NCBI GenBank assembly: GCA_024685635.1
Contig: JAIKVP010000108.1
Span: forward strand, 1-38,823
Direction: 5' to 3'
Length of the DNA: 38,823 nt
Source: Lachnospiraceae bacterium
GTDB taxonomy: Bacteria > Bacillota > Clostridia > Lachnospirales > Lachnospiraceae
The position numbers and the translations under genes are program-made. Shown here one piece after another: positions 8,649 to 17,623 of the stretch. Every line of letters starts with the position of its first letter. Positions within the stretch are counted from its first letter, which is position 1. Below the pieces are notes generated by a model. The model was not told the origin of the DNA. It was given only the letters and a program-made list of their open reading frames with translations, and made no database searches.

Positions 8649-9679
8649 GAGGTACCTCCTTGTTTATAATCTCTGCGGAGCTGTCCGCAGGCAGCCGCAA
8701 TATCGCGACCCATTTCCCTTCTAATAGTAACATTTATATGATTTTTTTCAAGGGTATTTTTAAAACGCTCAATGTGCGTAGCCTCTGACTGCTCATAGTC
8801 TCTCTCCTTAATCGGATTAACAGGGATTAGATTAACGTGGCATAACATACCTTTAAGCAGCTCGCTAAGCTTAATTGCAAGCTCCTCGCTGTCATTAGCA
8901 CCCTTAACTAAACTATATTCAAATGTTATTCTTCTGTTATTCTTCTCTAAATAATAATGACATGCATCCATTATTTCTTTTACTGTGTACTTATTAGCTA
9001 TCGGCATAAGACTCTGTCTATATGAGTCAATCGGCGCATGAATTGAAATAGCAAGTGTAACCTGAAGATTAAGATCGGCAAATTCCCTTATCTTCTCAAC
9101 TATTCCACACGTTGAAACAGTTATATTTCTCTGGCTTATATTAAGTCCATTCTCATCTGTGACAAGCCTTATAAATCTGATCAGGTTATCAAAGTTATCA
9201 AACGGCTCGCCAGATCCCATAACTACTATATTAGAAACTCTCTCACCTATAGCCTTTTGAATCTCATATACCTGTAAAAGCATCTCAGAAGGAGTCAGAT
9301 TTCTTATCAGGCCGTCAAGAGTAGACGCACAAAATCTACATCCCATCCTGCAACCAACCTGAGAACTGATGCAGACTGAATTACCATGCTTATAACGCAT
9401 CATAACACTCTCAATGATATGGCCATCATTTAACTCGAACAAGAATTTCATAGTTCCATCTATCTTAGATACATATCGCTTAACTTCCTTAACTCCAGGA
9501 ATCGGATATTCAGTCTTTAGCTTATCCCTAAGCGCCTTAGAAAGATTACTCATCTCATCATAATCAGAAACTAACTTAAGATGAAACCACTCATATATCT
9601 GCTTAGCCCTAAACTTCTTCTCACCCATATCCAAGCACGCACTATTTAGTTCGTCAAATGTCATCGACATTAAGTCCAT
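8645..9679 (-). CDS. rlmN: Dual-specificity 23S rRNA/tRNA adenine-C2 methyltransferase
   Basis: RlmN is a radical-SAM enzyme that methylates C2 of A2503 in 23S rRNA and A37 in some tRNAs, tuning peptidyl-transferase fidelity. The 344-residue protein has the Cx3CxxC cluster motif at Cys110, Cys114 and Cys117 (CRMGCRFC), the SAM-binding GSGEPFDN around 184-191, and the conserved C-terminal Cys in AAACGQL that forms the protein-RNA intermediate. It has normal family length. The start follows GGAGGTAG, whose TAG is the rsmB stop. RlmN rather than Cfr is favoured by operon position. Confidence 0.96.
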   Translation of the reverse strand: MDLMSMTFDELNSACLDMGEKKFRAKQIYEWFHLKLVSDYDEMSNLSKALRDKLKTEYPIPGVKEVKRYVSKIDGTMKFLFELNDGHIIESVMMRYKHGNSVCISSQVGCRMGCRFCASTLDGLIRNLTPSEMLLQVYEIQKAIGERVSNIVVMGSGEPFDNFDNLIRFIRLVTDENGLNISQRNITVSTCGIVEKIREFADLNLQVTLAISIHAPIDSYRQSLMPIANKYTVKEIMDACHYYLEKNNRRITFEYSLVKGANDSEELAIKLSELLKGMLCHVNLIPVNPIKERDYEQSEATHIERFKNTLEKNHINVTIRREMGRDIAAACGQLRRDYKQGGTS

Positions 9680-9681
9680 AA

Positions 9682-11082
9682 CTACCTCCGCTTAAGTACC
9701 GCTATATAAAAGCCATCAGAAAGCGAATTCTCTTTAGTCTGTAAACTCTGTCTTTCATATAATAATTCATAGTTACTGTTAGACTTTAAGAATTCATTTA
9801 TCTGATTAGTGTTCTCATCCTTGTTAATAGTACATGTACTATAAATTAGATAGCCGTCTAATTTCACATATTTAGCAGCATTATTAAGCATTGCCTTTTG
9901 AATAGCAGCAAGCTCATCAAGCTGCTTAGGCTCTATATTGTATTTTATGTCTTTCTTTCTCTTTATAACACCCAAGCCAGAGCAAGGTGCGTCAAGGACA
10001 ACTATATCCTTAGAATCTATATCATCTTCAACTAATTTAGTTGCATCTAAAACTTCTACTTTTATGTTATTGACTTCTAATCTGTCAACATTTTCTTTGA
10101 TTAAATCTGTCTTAAATTCTGTTAAATCTCTTGATATAAGATTGACCTTATCAGAGTTAGACAAGGCTATATATAAAGCTTTTGAGCCTGGTGCTGAGCA
10201 CATATCAAGGACGTTTATCTCTCTTAAATTGTCGCTTAATTCTTCGTTAATTATCGCTTCAGCTAAAAAGCCAACTAACATGGAAGATAAATCCTGAACT
10301 GTAAATAAGCCCTTCTTAAAGCTCTCATATCTCGTAAGATAATCAACTTCTTCTAATACTATCGCTCTCTCTTCGTATCTGTGAGCTAATTTGTCAGTAT
10401 ACTTTTTTGAAAATGCTGTCTCAACTTCACTAGCAATATATTGCTTTTCAAGCTTAACGCTCAAAGCATTAACCCCCTCTTCATTAAGGGAGCTAATCGC
10501 ATCTTTTATACTAGTCTTTTGACAGTTAATATATGCATATAGCCTGCTCTCATCAAGACTATTTATAATAATATCCTTAGCTAGTTCATATCCATACTGC
10601 TTTACAATTAAATCTACTATCCATTCTGGAGTTGAATAATAAACTGACAGATAGTTACTACTGCCTTTATCAGGATATTTAATCTCATCCTTATTCCTGG
10701 CAAGATTTCTTAAAACACCATTTACAAAGCCTGACAGTCTTGAAAAGCCACGCTTTTTAGCGAGCTTAACAGCCTCATTACAGGCTGCAGAATCAGGCAC
10801 CTTATCAAGGAATAATATCTGGTATGCCGACATTTTAAGAAGAACCCTAATAAGTGGCTTGCACTTATTAATCGGAGTATTAGAATACTGATTGATGACA
10901 TATTCTAATCTTAGCTTATATTCAACACTGCCATTTACAAGTTTAGTAAGAAAGGCTCTGTCCTGCTTGCTAAGAAATTGATTCTTAACAAGCTGCATAT
11001 TAAGCGCTTCCTTATAAGCGCATTCTTTCTTCTCAACCATAAGCAGGCAGTCTAGCGCTAACTCTCTAACATTTGTCGCCAT
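9682..11082 (-). CDS. rsmB: 16S rRNA (cytosine-967-C5)-methyltransferase
   Basis: RsmB methylates C5 of a cytosine in helix 31 of 16S rRNA. The 466-residue protein has an N-terminal NusB-like RNA-binding domain (residues about 1-130; RELALDCLL, AFLTKLVNG, SAACNEAVKLAK) and a Rossmann methyltransferase domain with LDMCSAPGSKA for SAM, LDAPCSGLG near 365 with one conserved Cys, and YSTCTINKDEN near 413 with the catalytic Cys. It starts 12 bases after fmt, with AGAGGTGA upstream. Length and order match the usual fmt-rsmB-rlmN block. Confidence 0.95.
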   Translation of the reverse strand: MATNVRELALDCLLMVEKKECAYKEALNMQLVKNQFLSKQDRAFLTKLVNGSVEYKLRLEYVINQYSNTPINKCKPLIRVLLKMSAYQILFLDKVPDSAACNEAVKLAKKRGFSRLSGFVNGVLRNLARNKDEIKYPDKGSSNYLSVYYSTPEWIVDLIVKQYGYELAKDIIINSLDESRLYAYINCQKTSIKDAISSLNEEGVNALSVKLEKQYIASEVETAFSKKYTDKLAHRYEERAIVLEEVDYLTRYESFKKGLFTVQDLSSMLVGFLAEAIINEELSDNLREINVLDMCSAPGSKALYIALSNSDKVNLISRDLTEFKTDLIKENVDRLEVNNIKVEVLDATKLVEDDIDSKDIVVLDAPCSGLGVIKRKKDIKYNIEPKQLDELAAIQKAMLNNAAKYVKLDGYLIYSTCTINKDENTNQINEFLKSNSNYELLYERQSLQTKENSLSDGFYIAVLKRR

Positions 11083-11094
11083 ATCAATTCACCT

Positions 11095-12057
11095 CTAGAC
11101 TTCAGCAATAACTCCTAATTCTGTGCCAAGCTCTAATCTATATCCTCTTAAAAACGCATCAGTTGCCATACGCTTCTTGCCAGCTAATTGAAGCTCTTTA
11201 ATCTCTAAAAAGTCCTGGCCTGTCTCAACTATAAAGCTCTTCTTATCAACATATACAACCATTCCAGCGCATCCAGCCTTGGTACCATTTGGAAGTTCAC
11301 TAGCCTCAATTACCTTGGCACACCAAATCTTAAGGTTCTTGCCCTCTAAAAGAGTATAAGCACTTGGCCATGGATTAAGACCTCTTATAAGTCTCTCAAT
11401 TGAGACCGCTGACTTGGTAAAATCAATAAAGCCGTCTTCTTTCTTAAGCATTCTGGCATAAGAAGAGTCTGCTTCATTTTGAGGAGTTCTAACTGAAGTG
11501 CCGTTTAATATTTTATCTAAGGTTGTAATTATAAGCTTGCCGCCAGCCTTAGATAGCTTGTCAAACAGGCTTCCACCTGTCTCGTCCTCTGCAATCTTAA
11601 CAGTTGTCTGATCGATGATATCACCAGTATCTAAGCCCTCTCCCATATACATAGTCGTAACTCCAGTTACTGTTAAGCCATCTATAACAGCCTGCTGAAT
11701 AGGCGCTGCTCCTCTGTACTTTGGAAGCAGTGACGCATGAATGTTGATGCATCCATACTTAGGAATATCAAGAACTTCCTTAGGTAGAATCTGTCCGTAA
11801 GCAGCTACAATAATAGCCTCAGGAGCGAGTTTCTTTAACTCCTCAACAACCTCGCTATCTCTTAAGCGTTCAGGCTGATAAACCTTAATCCCTTCTCTTA
11901 AAGCGACCTCCTTAACCGGAGGTGGGAGCAAGGCCTTTGATCTTCCCTTTGCCTTATCTGCCTGTGTGACAACCGCCATAATCTCGTGTCCTGCATTTAT
12001 CAAACACTCTAACTGATAGGACGCAAAGTCTGGTGTTCCCATAAATACTAAGCGCAT
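11095..12057 (-). CDS. fmt: Methionyl-tRNA formyltransferase
   Basis: Fmt formylates Met-tRNA(fMet) using 10-formyl-tetrahydrofolate for translation initiation. The 320-residue protein has the hydrolase fold with catalytic Asn105, His107 (INIHASLLPKYRG, 105-116) and Asp144 (GLDTGDI), and a C-terminal OB-like domain from about residue 205. The start codon lies one base after the def stop, with GGAGGGGTAAT inside the end of def. Pairing with def, which removes the formyl group, is the classic arrangement. Confidence 0.97.
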   Translation of the reverse strand: MRLVFMGTPDFASYQLECLINAGHEIMAVVTQADKAKGRSKALLPPPVKEVALREGIKVYQPERLRDSEVVEELKKLAPEAIIVAAYGQILPKEVLDIPKYGCINIHASLLPKYRGAAPIQQAVIDGLTVTGVTTMYMGEGLDTGDIIDQTTVKIAEDETGGSLFDKLSKAGGKLIITTLDKILNGTSVRTPQNEADSSYARMLKKEDGFIDFTKSAVSIERLIRGLNPWPSAYTLLEGKNLKIWCAKVIEASELPNGTKAGCAGMVVYVDKKSFIVETGQDFLEIKELQLAGKKRMATDAFLRGYRLELGTELGVIAEV

Positions 12058-12058
12058 A

Positions 12059-12529
12059 TTACCCCTCCAAATCGTCTAAATCTACAACTGGTCCCTCTGC
12101 AACGTCAGGATATAAAATGCCATCTAAGTGATCATTTTCGTGGCATATAGCTCTTGCAAAGAGCTCTGTTGCCTCCACAGTAAACCTATTACCCTCAATA
12201 TCTGTCGCTTCGCATACAACGTGATTAGGTCTGGTAACTATCGCAACCTTGTTAGGAATTGATAAGCAACCCTCACTTCCGGTCTGCTCACCGTCCTTCT
12301 CCTTAATAACAGGATTGATAAATGTATATGGTCCCTCGCCAACATCAATAACAAAGATTCTCTTTAAGACTCCAACCTGTGGAGCAGCTAAACCTACACC
12401 CTCATCCTCATACATGGTGTCAAGCATATCTGCAACTAACTCCTTAATTCTTGGCGTTATCTCAGGTACCTCCTTACACACCTTTCTAAGTATCGGATCA
12501 CCCTCATAACGAAGATTTCTGATTGCCAT
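12059..12529 (-). CDS. def: Peptide deformylase
   Basis: Def is a metalloenzyme that removes the N-formyl group from nascent proteins at the ribosome exit. The three family motifs are intact in 156 residues: GVGLAAPQVG (44-53), EGCLS (86-90, metal ligand Cys88) and HENDHLDG (130-137, His130, Glu131, His134). The short length and lack of a long insert fit a type-1-like enzyme. The start follows AGGAGGTATTTT. Confidence 0.97.
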   Translation of the reverse strand: MAIRNLRYEGDPILRKVCKEVPEITPRIKELVADMLDTMYEDEGVGLAAPQVGVLKRIFVIDVGEGPYTFINPVIKEKDGEQTGSEGCLSIPNKVAIVTRPNHVVCEATDIEGNRFTVEATELFARAICHENDHLDGILYPDVAEGPVVDLDDLEG

Positions 12530-12550
12530 AAAATACCTCCTAGCATTTAA

Positions 12551-14788
12551 TTAAAACATAACCATAGGGTCAAAATCAAAAAATGTGCTGACCCTTCCCT
12601 TTAAGCTACCGTCCCATACCAGCCTTTCAACACAATTCTTAATATCTATTAAGGCCTGATAATCGGCGTATTTAACATATATAACTCGCCTATATATATC
12701 CTTGACCTTATAAACATAAGCCTCTGCTGGCCCAATGATCTTAGGCAGTTTAGTAAAATCCTTAATGTATTCATCTAGAAAATGCTTTAACTTCTCGCTA
12801 TAGCTTAAAAGCTCTTCATGACTAGCCGACTGCATCATAACCGCTAACATATGCGACTTAGGTGGATAATCAGCAAGTCTTCTAAATGCAATCTCCTGAT
12901 TGTAAAATCCTATATAATCCTGCTTAGAAGCGCAAGCTATCGCATAAGCATCTGGATGCCTGGTCTGAATAATCATCTTGCCCTTTAAGCTTCCTCTTCC
13001 CGCTCTTCCTGCCGCCTGAGTAAGTAAATCAAACGTCTTCTCTGCCGACCTAAAATCCTGCTCAAATAACGATAAATCAGCAGCTAAAGCAGATACTAAA
13101 GTAACCTTAGGAAAATCGTGACCTTTAACTATCATTTGCGTACCGACTAAAATGTCAGCGTCACCACTCGCAAACTCTTCTAATATCCTCTCGTGGCCTT
13201 CTTTGTCTTTCGTTGTATCTGCGTCCATCCTAAGAATTCTCGCATCGGGAACTAATTTCTTTAGCGCTTCACATACCTTCTCTGTTCCAGTGCCAAAAGC
13301 CTTTATATGTTTAGAAGAGCACTCTGGGCAAATGCTAGGCTTAATCATCTTATAACCACAATAGTGACAAATCATAAGATTGTCGCCGTGAAGCTTTAGC
13401 GAGACATCGCAGTGTGGGCATTTGATGACATGGCCACAATCTATACAGGATACAAATCCTGCCATCCCACGCCTGTTAATAAATAACATGCTCTGCTCGC
13501 CTCTATCTAGAGTCGCTCTTAAATCCTTTTGAAGCTCTCTAGAAAACATAGTAAAATTCTTAGCCTTTAGTTCTTCTCTTAAATCTACAACCGACACAAC
13601 AGGTAGCTTAGCATCGCTCACCCTGTTCTTAAGCGTAAGTAGTTTATATTCGCCATTAAGCGCTCTCTCATAGCTCTCTACGCTCGGCGTAGCTGAGCCT
13701 AAAACAACTGACGCATCAGCGAGCTTAGCCCTATATATCGCTGTCTCTCTCGCATGATATCTAGGAGCCTGTTCACTCTTATAGCTGTTTTCGTGCTCCT
13801 CATCTATTACTATTAATCCCAAGTTAGAAAATGGCGTAAACAACGCCGATCTAGGTCCAATAACAACCTTGACCTCTCCCTTTTTAGCCCTCTCAAACTG
13901 GTCATATTTCTCTCCGGCTGACAGTCTTGAATGAATGACTGTAACCAAGTCTCCAAAACGGTTAGCAAATCTTCTAACAGTCTGATAAGTAAGTGCTATC
14001 TCTGGAATTAAAACAATAGCTTCCTTGCCTTCCTTTATGACCTCTTCAATCATGCTAAGGTAGACCTCTGTCTTACCTGCACCTGTAACACCAAACAAAA
14101 GATAAGTCTCTCTAATTCCAGCCTTATAATCCTTATCAAATATATCAAATGCTGCCTTTTGCTCTTCATTTAACGGATAGTTAGGTAAAGCACCTTCTTT
14201 GCCCGTCTTTGGATTTCTAAGCTTTCTTTCGGCAGTCTCTATTATAGTGCCTGAATTAATCAATGACTTAATGGTTGCGGCAGAGACATTAAGCTCTTTA
14301 GACGCGCTTGTCTTAGCCATTGTCCCGCTTTCGATCAAAGCCTTAATAAGCCTTGCCTTAGCCTTATAATGCTTGGCTTCACAAATTTCAAGCTCCTTTT
14401 TGGCATCTTCTAAGCTTATATTAAGATGCAGATATGTCAGCATTTTCTCGCCTATCTTAGCCTTCATAGGTAAGACAGTCATAAGTGCCTGGATGTATGT
14501 TGAACCGTAATTCTCCTTCATCCAATATGCTAGTCTTAAGAGCTGACCTTCGACCAAGGAACTATCGCATACCACCTCAGATATTGCCTTAATTTTTGAC
14601 AAGTCATAGCCGGCTTCATCCTTAATCCTTATAACATAGCCAGTCCTTAAACTGTTGCCACGCCCAAACGGAACCTTAACGCTAGTTCCAATTTCAATAT
14701 CGCCTGCTAAAGCCTCTGGAATCTCATAGGTAAATATTCTATCAAGCGCCGTCGTTGATATATCAATGATAATCTCTGCGTATGCCAT
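12551..14788 (-). CDS. priA: Primosomal protein N' (replication restart helicase)
   Basis: PriA recognises stalled replication forks and reloads the replicative helicase. This 745-residue protein has an N-terminal DNA-binding region (about 1-110), a winged-helix-like segment, Walker A GVTGAGKTE (about 231-239), DEEH near 328, and a zinc-binding insert with eight cysteines in CxxC pairs (about 446-490: CIDC, CPHC, CHYC, CPEC). The second helicase half contains GTQMIVKGHDFP and QAAGRAGRG. Length is normal. It is co-directional with rpoZ and def. Confidence 0.96.
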   Translation of the reverse strand: MAYAEIIIDISTTALDRIFTYEIPEALAGDIEIGTSVKVPFGRGNSLRTGYVIRIKDEAGYDLSKIKAISEVVCDSSLVEGQLLRLAYWMKENYGSTYIQALMTVLPMKAKIGEKMLTYLHLNISLEDAKKELEICEAKHYKAKARLIKALIESGTMAKTSASKELNVSAATIKSLINSGTIIETAERKLRNPKTGKEGALPNYPLNEEQKAAFDIFDKDYKAGIRETYLLFGVTGAGKTEVYLSMIEEVIKEGKEAIVLIPEIALTYQTVRRFANRFGDLVTVIHSRLSAGEKYDQFERAKKGEVKVVIGPRSALFTPFSNLGLIVIDEEHENSYKSEQAPRYHARETAIYRAKLADASVVLGSATPSVESYERALNGEYKLLTLKNRVSDAKLPVVSVVDLREELKAKNFTMFSRELQKDLRATLDRGEQSMLFINRRGMAGFVSCIDCGHVIKCPHCDVSLKLHGDNLMICHYCGYKMIKPSICPECSSKHIKAFGTGTEKVCEALKKLVPDARILRMDADTTKDKEGHERILEEFASGDADILVGTQMIVKGHDFPKVTLVSALAADLSLFEQDFRSAEKTFDLLTQAAGRAGRGSLKGKMIIQTRHPDAYAIACASKQDYIGFYNQEIAFRRLADYPPKSHMLAVMMQSASHEELLSYSEKLKHFLDEYIKDFTKLPKIIGPAEAYVYKVKDIYRRVIYVKYADYQALIDIKNCVERLVWDGSLKGRVSTFFDFDPMVMF

Positions 14789-14822
14789 ATCTACCTAATC
14801 ACCCCTTTAAAACATAGAAATA

Positions 14823-14848
14823 GCTTTTGTAGGTCTCCCTACAAAAGC
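14823..14848 (-). other. Intra-operon hairpin between rpoZ and priA
   Basis: A perfect 11-bp stem GCTTTTGTAGG/CCTACAAAAGC is closed by GAGA, a GNRA-type tetraloop on the minus-strand transcript. The following bases are TATTTCTATG, not a uridine tract, so it is more likely an mRNA stability or processing element than a terminator. It starts 13 bases after the rpoZ stop. Confidence 0.65.
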
Positions 14849-14861
14849 CAATAGTTTAAAA

Positions 14862-15104
14862 TTATTCCTCTTCTTCGTCACCAACAACCTTGACCTTGCG
14901 CTCATTAAGCTCATCAACAGCAATAGATAAAGGCTTCTTGCCCTTAGTATTAGAAATCAATGGCTCACCGCCGTCAATAAGCTGCCTTGCTCTCTTAGAG
15001 GTTGCAATAACGATTGAATAACGGCTCTGAACAACTGGCTGCTCGCCTGGCTCCACATCTAAGTTAACCGCATCCATAAGATCTGCATAAGATGGATGTA
15101 TCAT
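14862..15104 (-). CDS. rpoZ: RNA polymerase omega subunit
   Basis: Omega aids folding and assembly of the beta' subunit of RNA polymerase and contributes to ppGpp sensing in some bacteria. The 80-residue protein starts MIHPSYADLM and has the conserved SRYSIVIATSKRARQL block near residues 31-46, with an acidic tail. An in-frame ATG six codons upstream would place AAAGGAG inside the gene, so I use the ATG 8 bases after that site. It begins 14 bases after gmk, its near-universal neighbour. Confidence 0.93.
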   Translation of the reverse strand: MIHPSYADLMDAVNLDVEPGEQPVVQSRYSIVIATSKRARQLIDGGEPLISNTKGKKPLSIAVDELNERKVKVVGDEEEE

Positions 15105-15118
15105 AATAATTGCTCCTT

Positions 15119-15736
15119 TCACACACTCTGAAGTTCATCTTTAATTTCGTCCATAAAGCCCTCTTTATATTTGGACTTGCTAGACTCTGCGACAATGATG
15201 CTCTGAACCTGATTAACACAGTCTTCTAAATCATCATTGATCACTATATAATCGTAAACAGGCATACTGTCCGCTTCAGTAATAGCCCGTTTCATGCGCT
15301 TGTTGATTGTGGCCTCATCCTCACTGCCTCTGCCAACTAAACGCTCCCTTAATATCGCAGCACTAGGTGCTGAAATAAACATTGTAACTGCGTCAGGGTA
15401 CTGCTTCTTGATGTTGATCGCACCCTGCACCTCAATCTCTAATATCACATTATGTCCCGCTGCCATCTCATCCTCTACAAACTTTCTAGGGGTTCCATAG
15501 TAGTTCTCGACATACTGTGCATACTCTATAAATCCATTGTAATCGATTAATCTCTCAAACTCTTCCTTGTTCTTAAAATGATAGTCTACTCCGTCGACTT
15601 CACCCGCTCTTGGCTCTCTAGTTGTGCATGAAATTGATAAGCTGTAGCCATATCTGTCAACTAGTTCCTTAACAAGAGTTCCCTTGCCGGCACCCGAAAA
15701 TCCTGAAATTACTATCAATAGTCCTTTCTGATCCAT
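15119..15736 (-). CDS. gmk: Guanylate kinase
   Basis: Gmk phosphorylates GMP to GDP with ATP, an essential step in GTP synthesis. The 205-residue protein has the P-loop SGFSGAGKGT (11-20), the GMP-binding block STCTTREPRAGEVDGVDYHF (about 34-53) and LEIEVQGA near 100. The start follows AAGGAGGTACGTTT. It sits between yicC and rpoZ as in most Firmicutes. Confidence 0.97.
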   Translation of the reverse strand: MDQKGLLIVISGFSGAGKGTLVKELVDRYGYSLSISCTTREPRAGEVDGVDYHFKNKEEFERLIDYNGFIEYAQYVENYYGTPRKFVEDEMAAGHNVILEIEVQGAINIKKQYPDAVTMFISAPSAAILRERLVGRGSEDEATINKRMKRAITEADSMPVYDYIVINDDLEDCVNQVQSIIVAESSKSKYKEGFMDEIKDELQSV

Positions 15737-15757
15737 AAACGTACCTCCTTAATAAAG

Positions 15758-16657
15758 TTACTCAATGTTTTGTATCTGCTCTCGAACCTTCTCTATCTCG
15801 GTCTTCAAATCAATTCCAATGTTAGAAATCTCAATATCTGTAGACTTGCTAAGAATTGTGTTGGCCTCTCTGTTCATCTCCTGAGCTATGAAATCAAGCT
15901 TTCTACCGATTCCCTCAGACTCTTTATCATCCAAAAATGCTGACGCTAGTGTATCCCTTGCAGCAGAAACATGACTCTTAAGCCTTACCGTCTCCTCGTC
16001 AACACATATCTTATCTGCGAATATAGTAACCTCAGTTGCTATTCTAGACTCATCAACAGAAGCGGTTGAAAGCAACTCTTTTACCTTCTCAGTTAGCTTA
16101 GATCTATATTCCTTTAAGATATCCGGATATCTCTTATCTATCTCTTCTACTAATTCTAGCATATGATCAAGCTTAGAAATCAAGTCATCATAAAGTCTCT
16201 TGCCTTCAGTTGATCTAGCCTCGACAAACTTGTCACAAGCATCTCTAAAGACTGGCTCAATAAATCCCCAAAGAGCTTCCTCATCAATCTCTAACTCCCT
16301 AAGTGTAAATACCTCAGGAAATCTACTCATATGCGTAACCTTGACATCATTTACAAGCTCAAGATTCTCAGCCATCTGCTTCATATACTTGAGATATTCC
16401 TTGGCAATATTCTCGTTATATGAAACAACGCTCTCCTGCTCGCCAAACTCCTCATAGGTCATGTAGATATCTATCTTACCACGCTTAGCATATTCCTTTA
16501 AAATGTTACGCATCTGAATTTCAAATGGTCCTAACTTCTTAGGCATCTTAAAACTGACATCAGCATAGCGATGGTTGACAGCCTTCATCTCTATTACTAT
16601 TCTGCGGCTCTCGTTAGTCTTCTCGGACCTGCCAAAACCCGTCATACTCTTAATCAT
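15758..16657 (-). CDS. YicC-family endoribonuclease
   Basis: YicC/YloC proteins are stress-associated RNases. The 299-residue protein starts MIKSMTGFGRSE, the family's hallmark N-terminus, continues with EMKAVNHRYADVSFKMP and RGKIDIYMTYEE, and ends with the DUF1732 block (GRKLDFIAQEMNREANTILSK). I chose this ATG over an upstream TTG because GGAGAGGAG lies 9 bases before it and the family starts here. It is the first gene of the long operon and has a near-consensus promoter. E. coli YicC is slightly shorter (about 287). Confidence 0.92.
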   Translation of the reverse strand: MIKSMTGFGRSEKTNESRRIVIEMKAVNHRYADVSFKMPKKLGPFEIQMRNILKEYAKRGKIDIYMTYEEFGEQESVVSYNENIAKEYLKYMKQMAENLELVNDVKVTHMSRFPEVFTLRELEIDEEALWGFIEPVFRDACDKFVEARSTEGKRLYDDLISKLDHMLELVEEIDKRYPDILKEYRSKLTEKVKELLSTASVDESRIATEVTIFADKICVDEETVRLKSHVSAARDTLASAFLDDKESEGIGRKLDFIAQEMNREANTILSKSTDIEISNIGIDLKTEIEKVREQIQNIE

Positions 16658-16701
16658 GGGTATATTCTCCTCTCCCAACAGACTTAAAAAGCGTACTCTT
16701 T

Positions 16702-16730
16702 ATTATAGGATATCTCTCGCATCAAGTCAA
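16702..16730 (-). promoter_or_regulatory. Promoter of the yicC-gmk-rpoZ-priA-def-fmt-rsmB-rlmN-prpC-prkC-rsgA operon
   Basis: TTGACT (16725-16730) and a perfect TATAAT (16702-16707) are 17 bases apart, giving a leader of about 40 bases. Gaps downstream are short or overlapping and contain no convincing terminator until 4923-4950, so one transcript of about 11.7 kb is plausible. Confidence 0.85.
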
Positions 16731-16768
16731 GGCATATAATCCTTAATAAAGTCAATAAAATCGCCCAA

Positions 16769-17386
16769 CTAGAACTGTTTTGACATATAATATGCCATAA
16801 CGTGAACCGACTGTTCAAACTCACCCTCTTTAATCATTTCAACAAGCTCAGACTCGCTTATCTTCCTGACATTTAAGAACTCACTGTCATCAAGATTTTG
16901 CTTAGCCACCCTCTTGCAGTTCTTAGCCCGGTATACATAGGCGAAATTATCATTGATTGTCGCACAGGATGGCACAACTATCATCTTCTCCCAGTCTTCT
17001 GACTCACATCCTGTCTCCTCTAAGAGTTCTCTCTTAGCAGCGTGTAATGATAGTTCTTCATCCGCTAAAGGCGTTGCTCTTTTATCTAAATCTCTGTCAA
17101 CATTTACATCTATCTTGCCTGCCGGAAATTCATTAGTACATGCTCTTATTCCATGCCTATACTGTCTAACCGTAAGATAATTGCCGGCCTCATCCGTTGC
17201 CACAATCACAACATAATCGCTTCTAGTATAGTTGTAATAAGGAGAAAATGTAACGCCATCTGGGAATCTATATTTGACTTTTCTTAAGTCAATCCAGTCA
17301 TCTTTTATAACATGCTCAACTTCAAGCATTTCCCAGTCTAACTCTTTATCATTTTCATTGCTTTTATATTCTTTGTATTTGCCCAT
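16769..17386 (-). CDS. Nudix hydrolase, ADP-ribose pyrophosphatase-like
   Basis: This 205-residue cytoplasmic enzyme probably hydrolyses ADP-ribose or a similar nucleoside diphosphate. The pattern NEFPAGKID followed by AAKRELLEETG is that of ADPRase-type Nudix proteins, and the metal-binding REXXEE core is intact. The loop between the two blocks is about 15 residues longer than usual (VNVDRDLDKRATPLADEELS), so the glycine that normally begins the Nudix box is displaced: a Thr occupies its register. The start follows AGGAAGG, and the gene has its own promoter. Substrate is inferred from family only. Confidence 0.85.
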   Translation of the reverse strand: MGKYKEYKSNENDKELDWEMLEVEHVIKDDWIDLRKVKYRFPDGVTFSPYYNYTRSDYVVIVATDEAGNYLTVRQYRHGIRACTNEFPAGKIDVNVDRDLDKRATPLADEELSLHAAKRELLEETGCESEDWEKMIVVPSCATINDNFAYVYRAKNCKRVAKQNLDDSEFLNVRKISESELVEMIKEGEFEQSVHVMAYYMSKQF

Positions 17387-17425
17387 AATATTTCCTTCCT
17401 GATAATCGGCATTTTCTAACTCACA

Positions 17426-17454
17426 ATTTTACTATATTGTCTGTTTTTAGTCAA
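17426..17454 (-). promoter_or_regulatory. Promoter of the Nudix hydrolase gene
   Basis: TTGACT (17449-17454) and TAAAAT (17426-17431) are 17 bases apart, about 40 bases before the start codon. Confidence 0.8.
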
Positions 17455-17505
17455 AGAAACAGGACATAAAATGAGAATAAAAAGACCCCTACGAGTATAA
17501 GCGAG

Positions 17506-17557
17506 TGAGGTGACCTCCAATCATTAGATTTTTGGTCTAACTTTTGGGGTCACCTCA
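17506..17557. repeat. 52-bp palindrome resembling two fused IS3-type terminal repeats
   Basis: The left arm starts TGAGGTGACC and reads TTAGA inward; the right arm, reverse-complemented, reads TGAGGTGACCCCAAAAGTTAG. This layout, with TGA...TCA tips and a CCCCAAAAGTTAGAC-like interior, resembles terminal inverted repeats of IS3-family elements. Only 7 bases separate the inner TTAGA/TCTAA arms, so no transposase is present. No flanking target duplication was seen. It may be a deletion remnant or a tiny non-autonomous element; a structural RNA or operator is the alternative. Confidence 0.5.
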
Positions 17558-17623
17558 AAATTATAAATAATTTACGCGAGTAAAAATAGATTATTTCATT
17601 TATCAATTAATAAAATCAGCTAA

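Noticed and set aside
8645..9679. Cfr-type resistance methyltransferase instead of RlmN.
   Set aside because: Operon position between rsmB and prpC and overall motif set are those of housekeeping RlmN.
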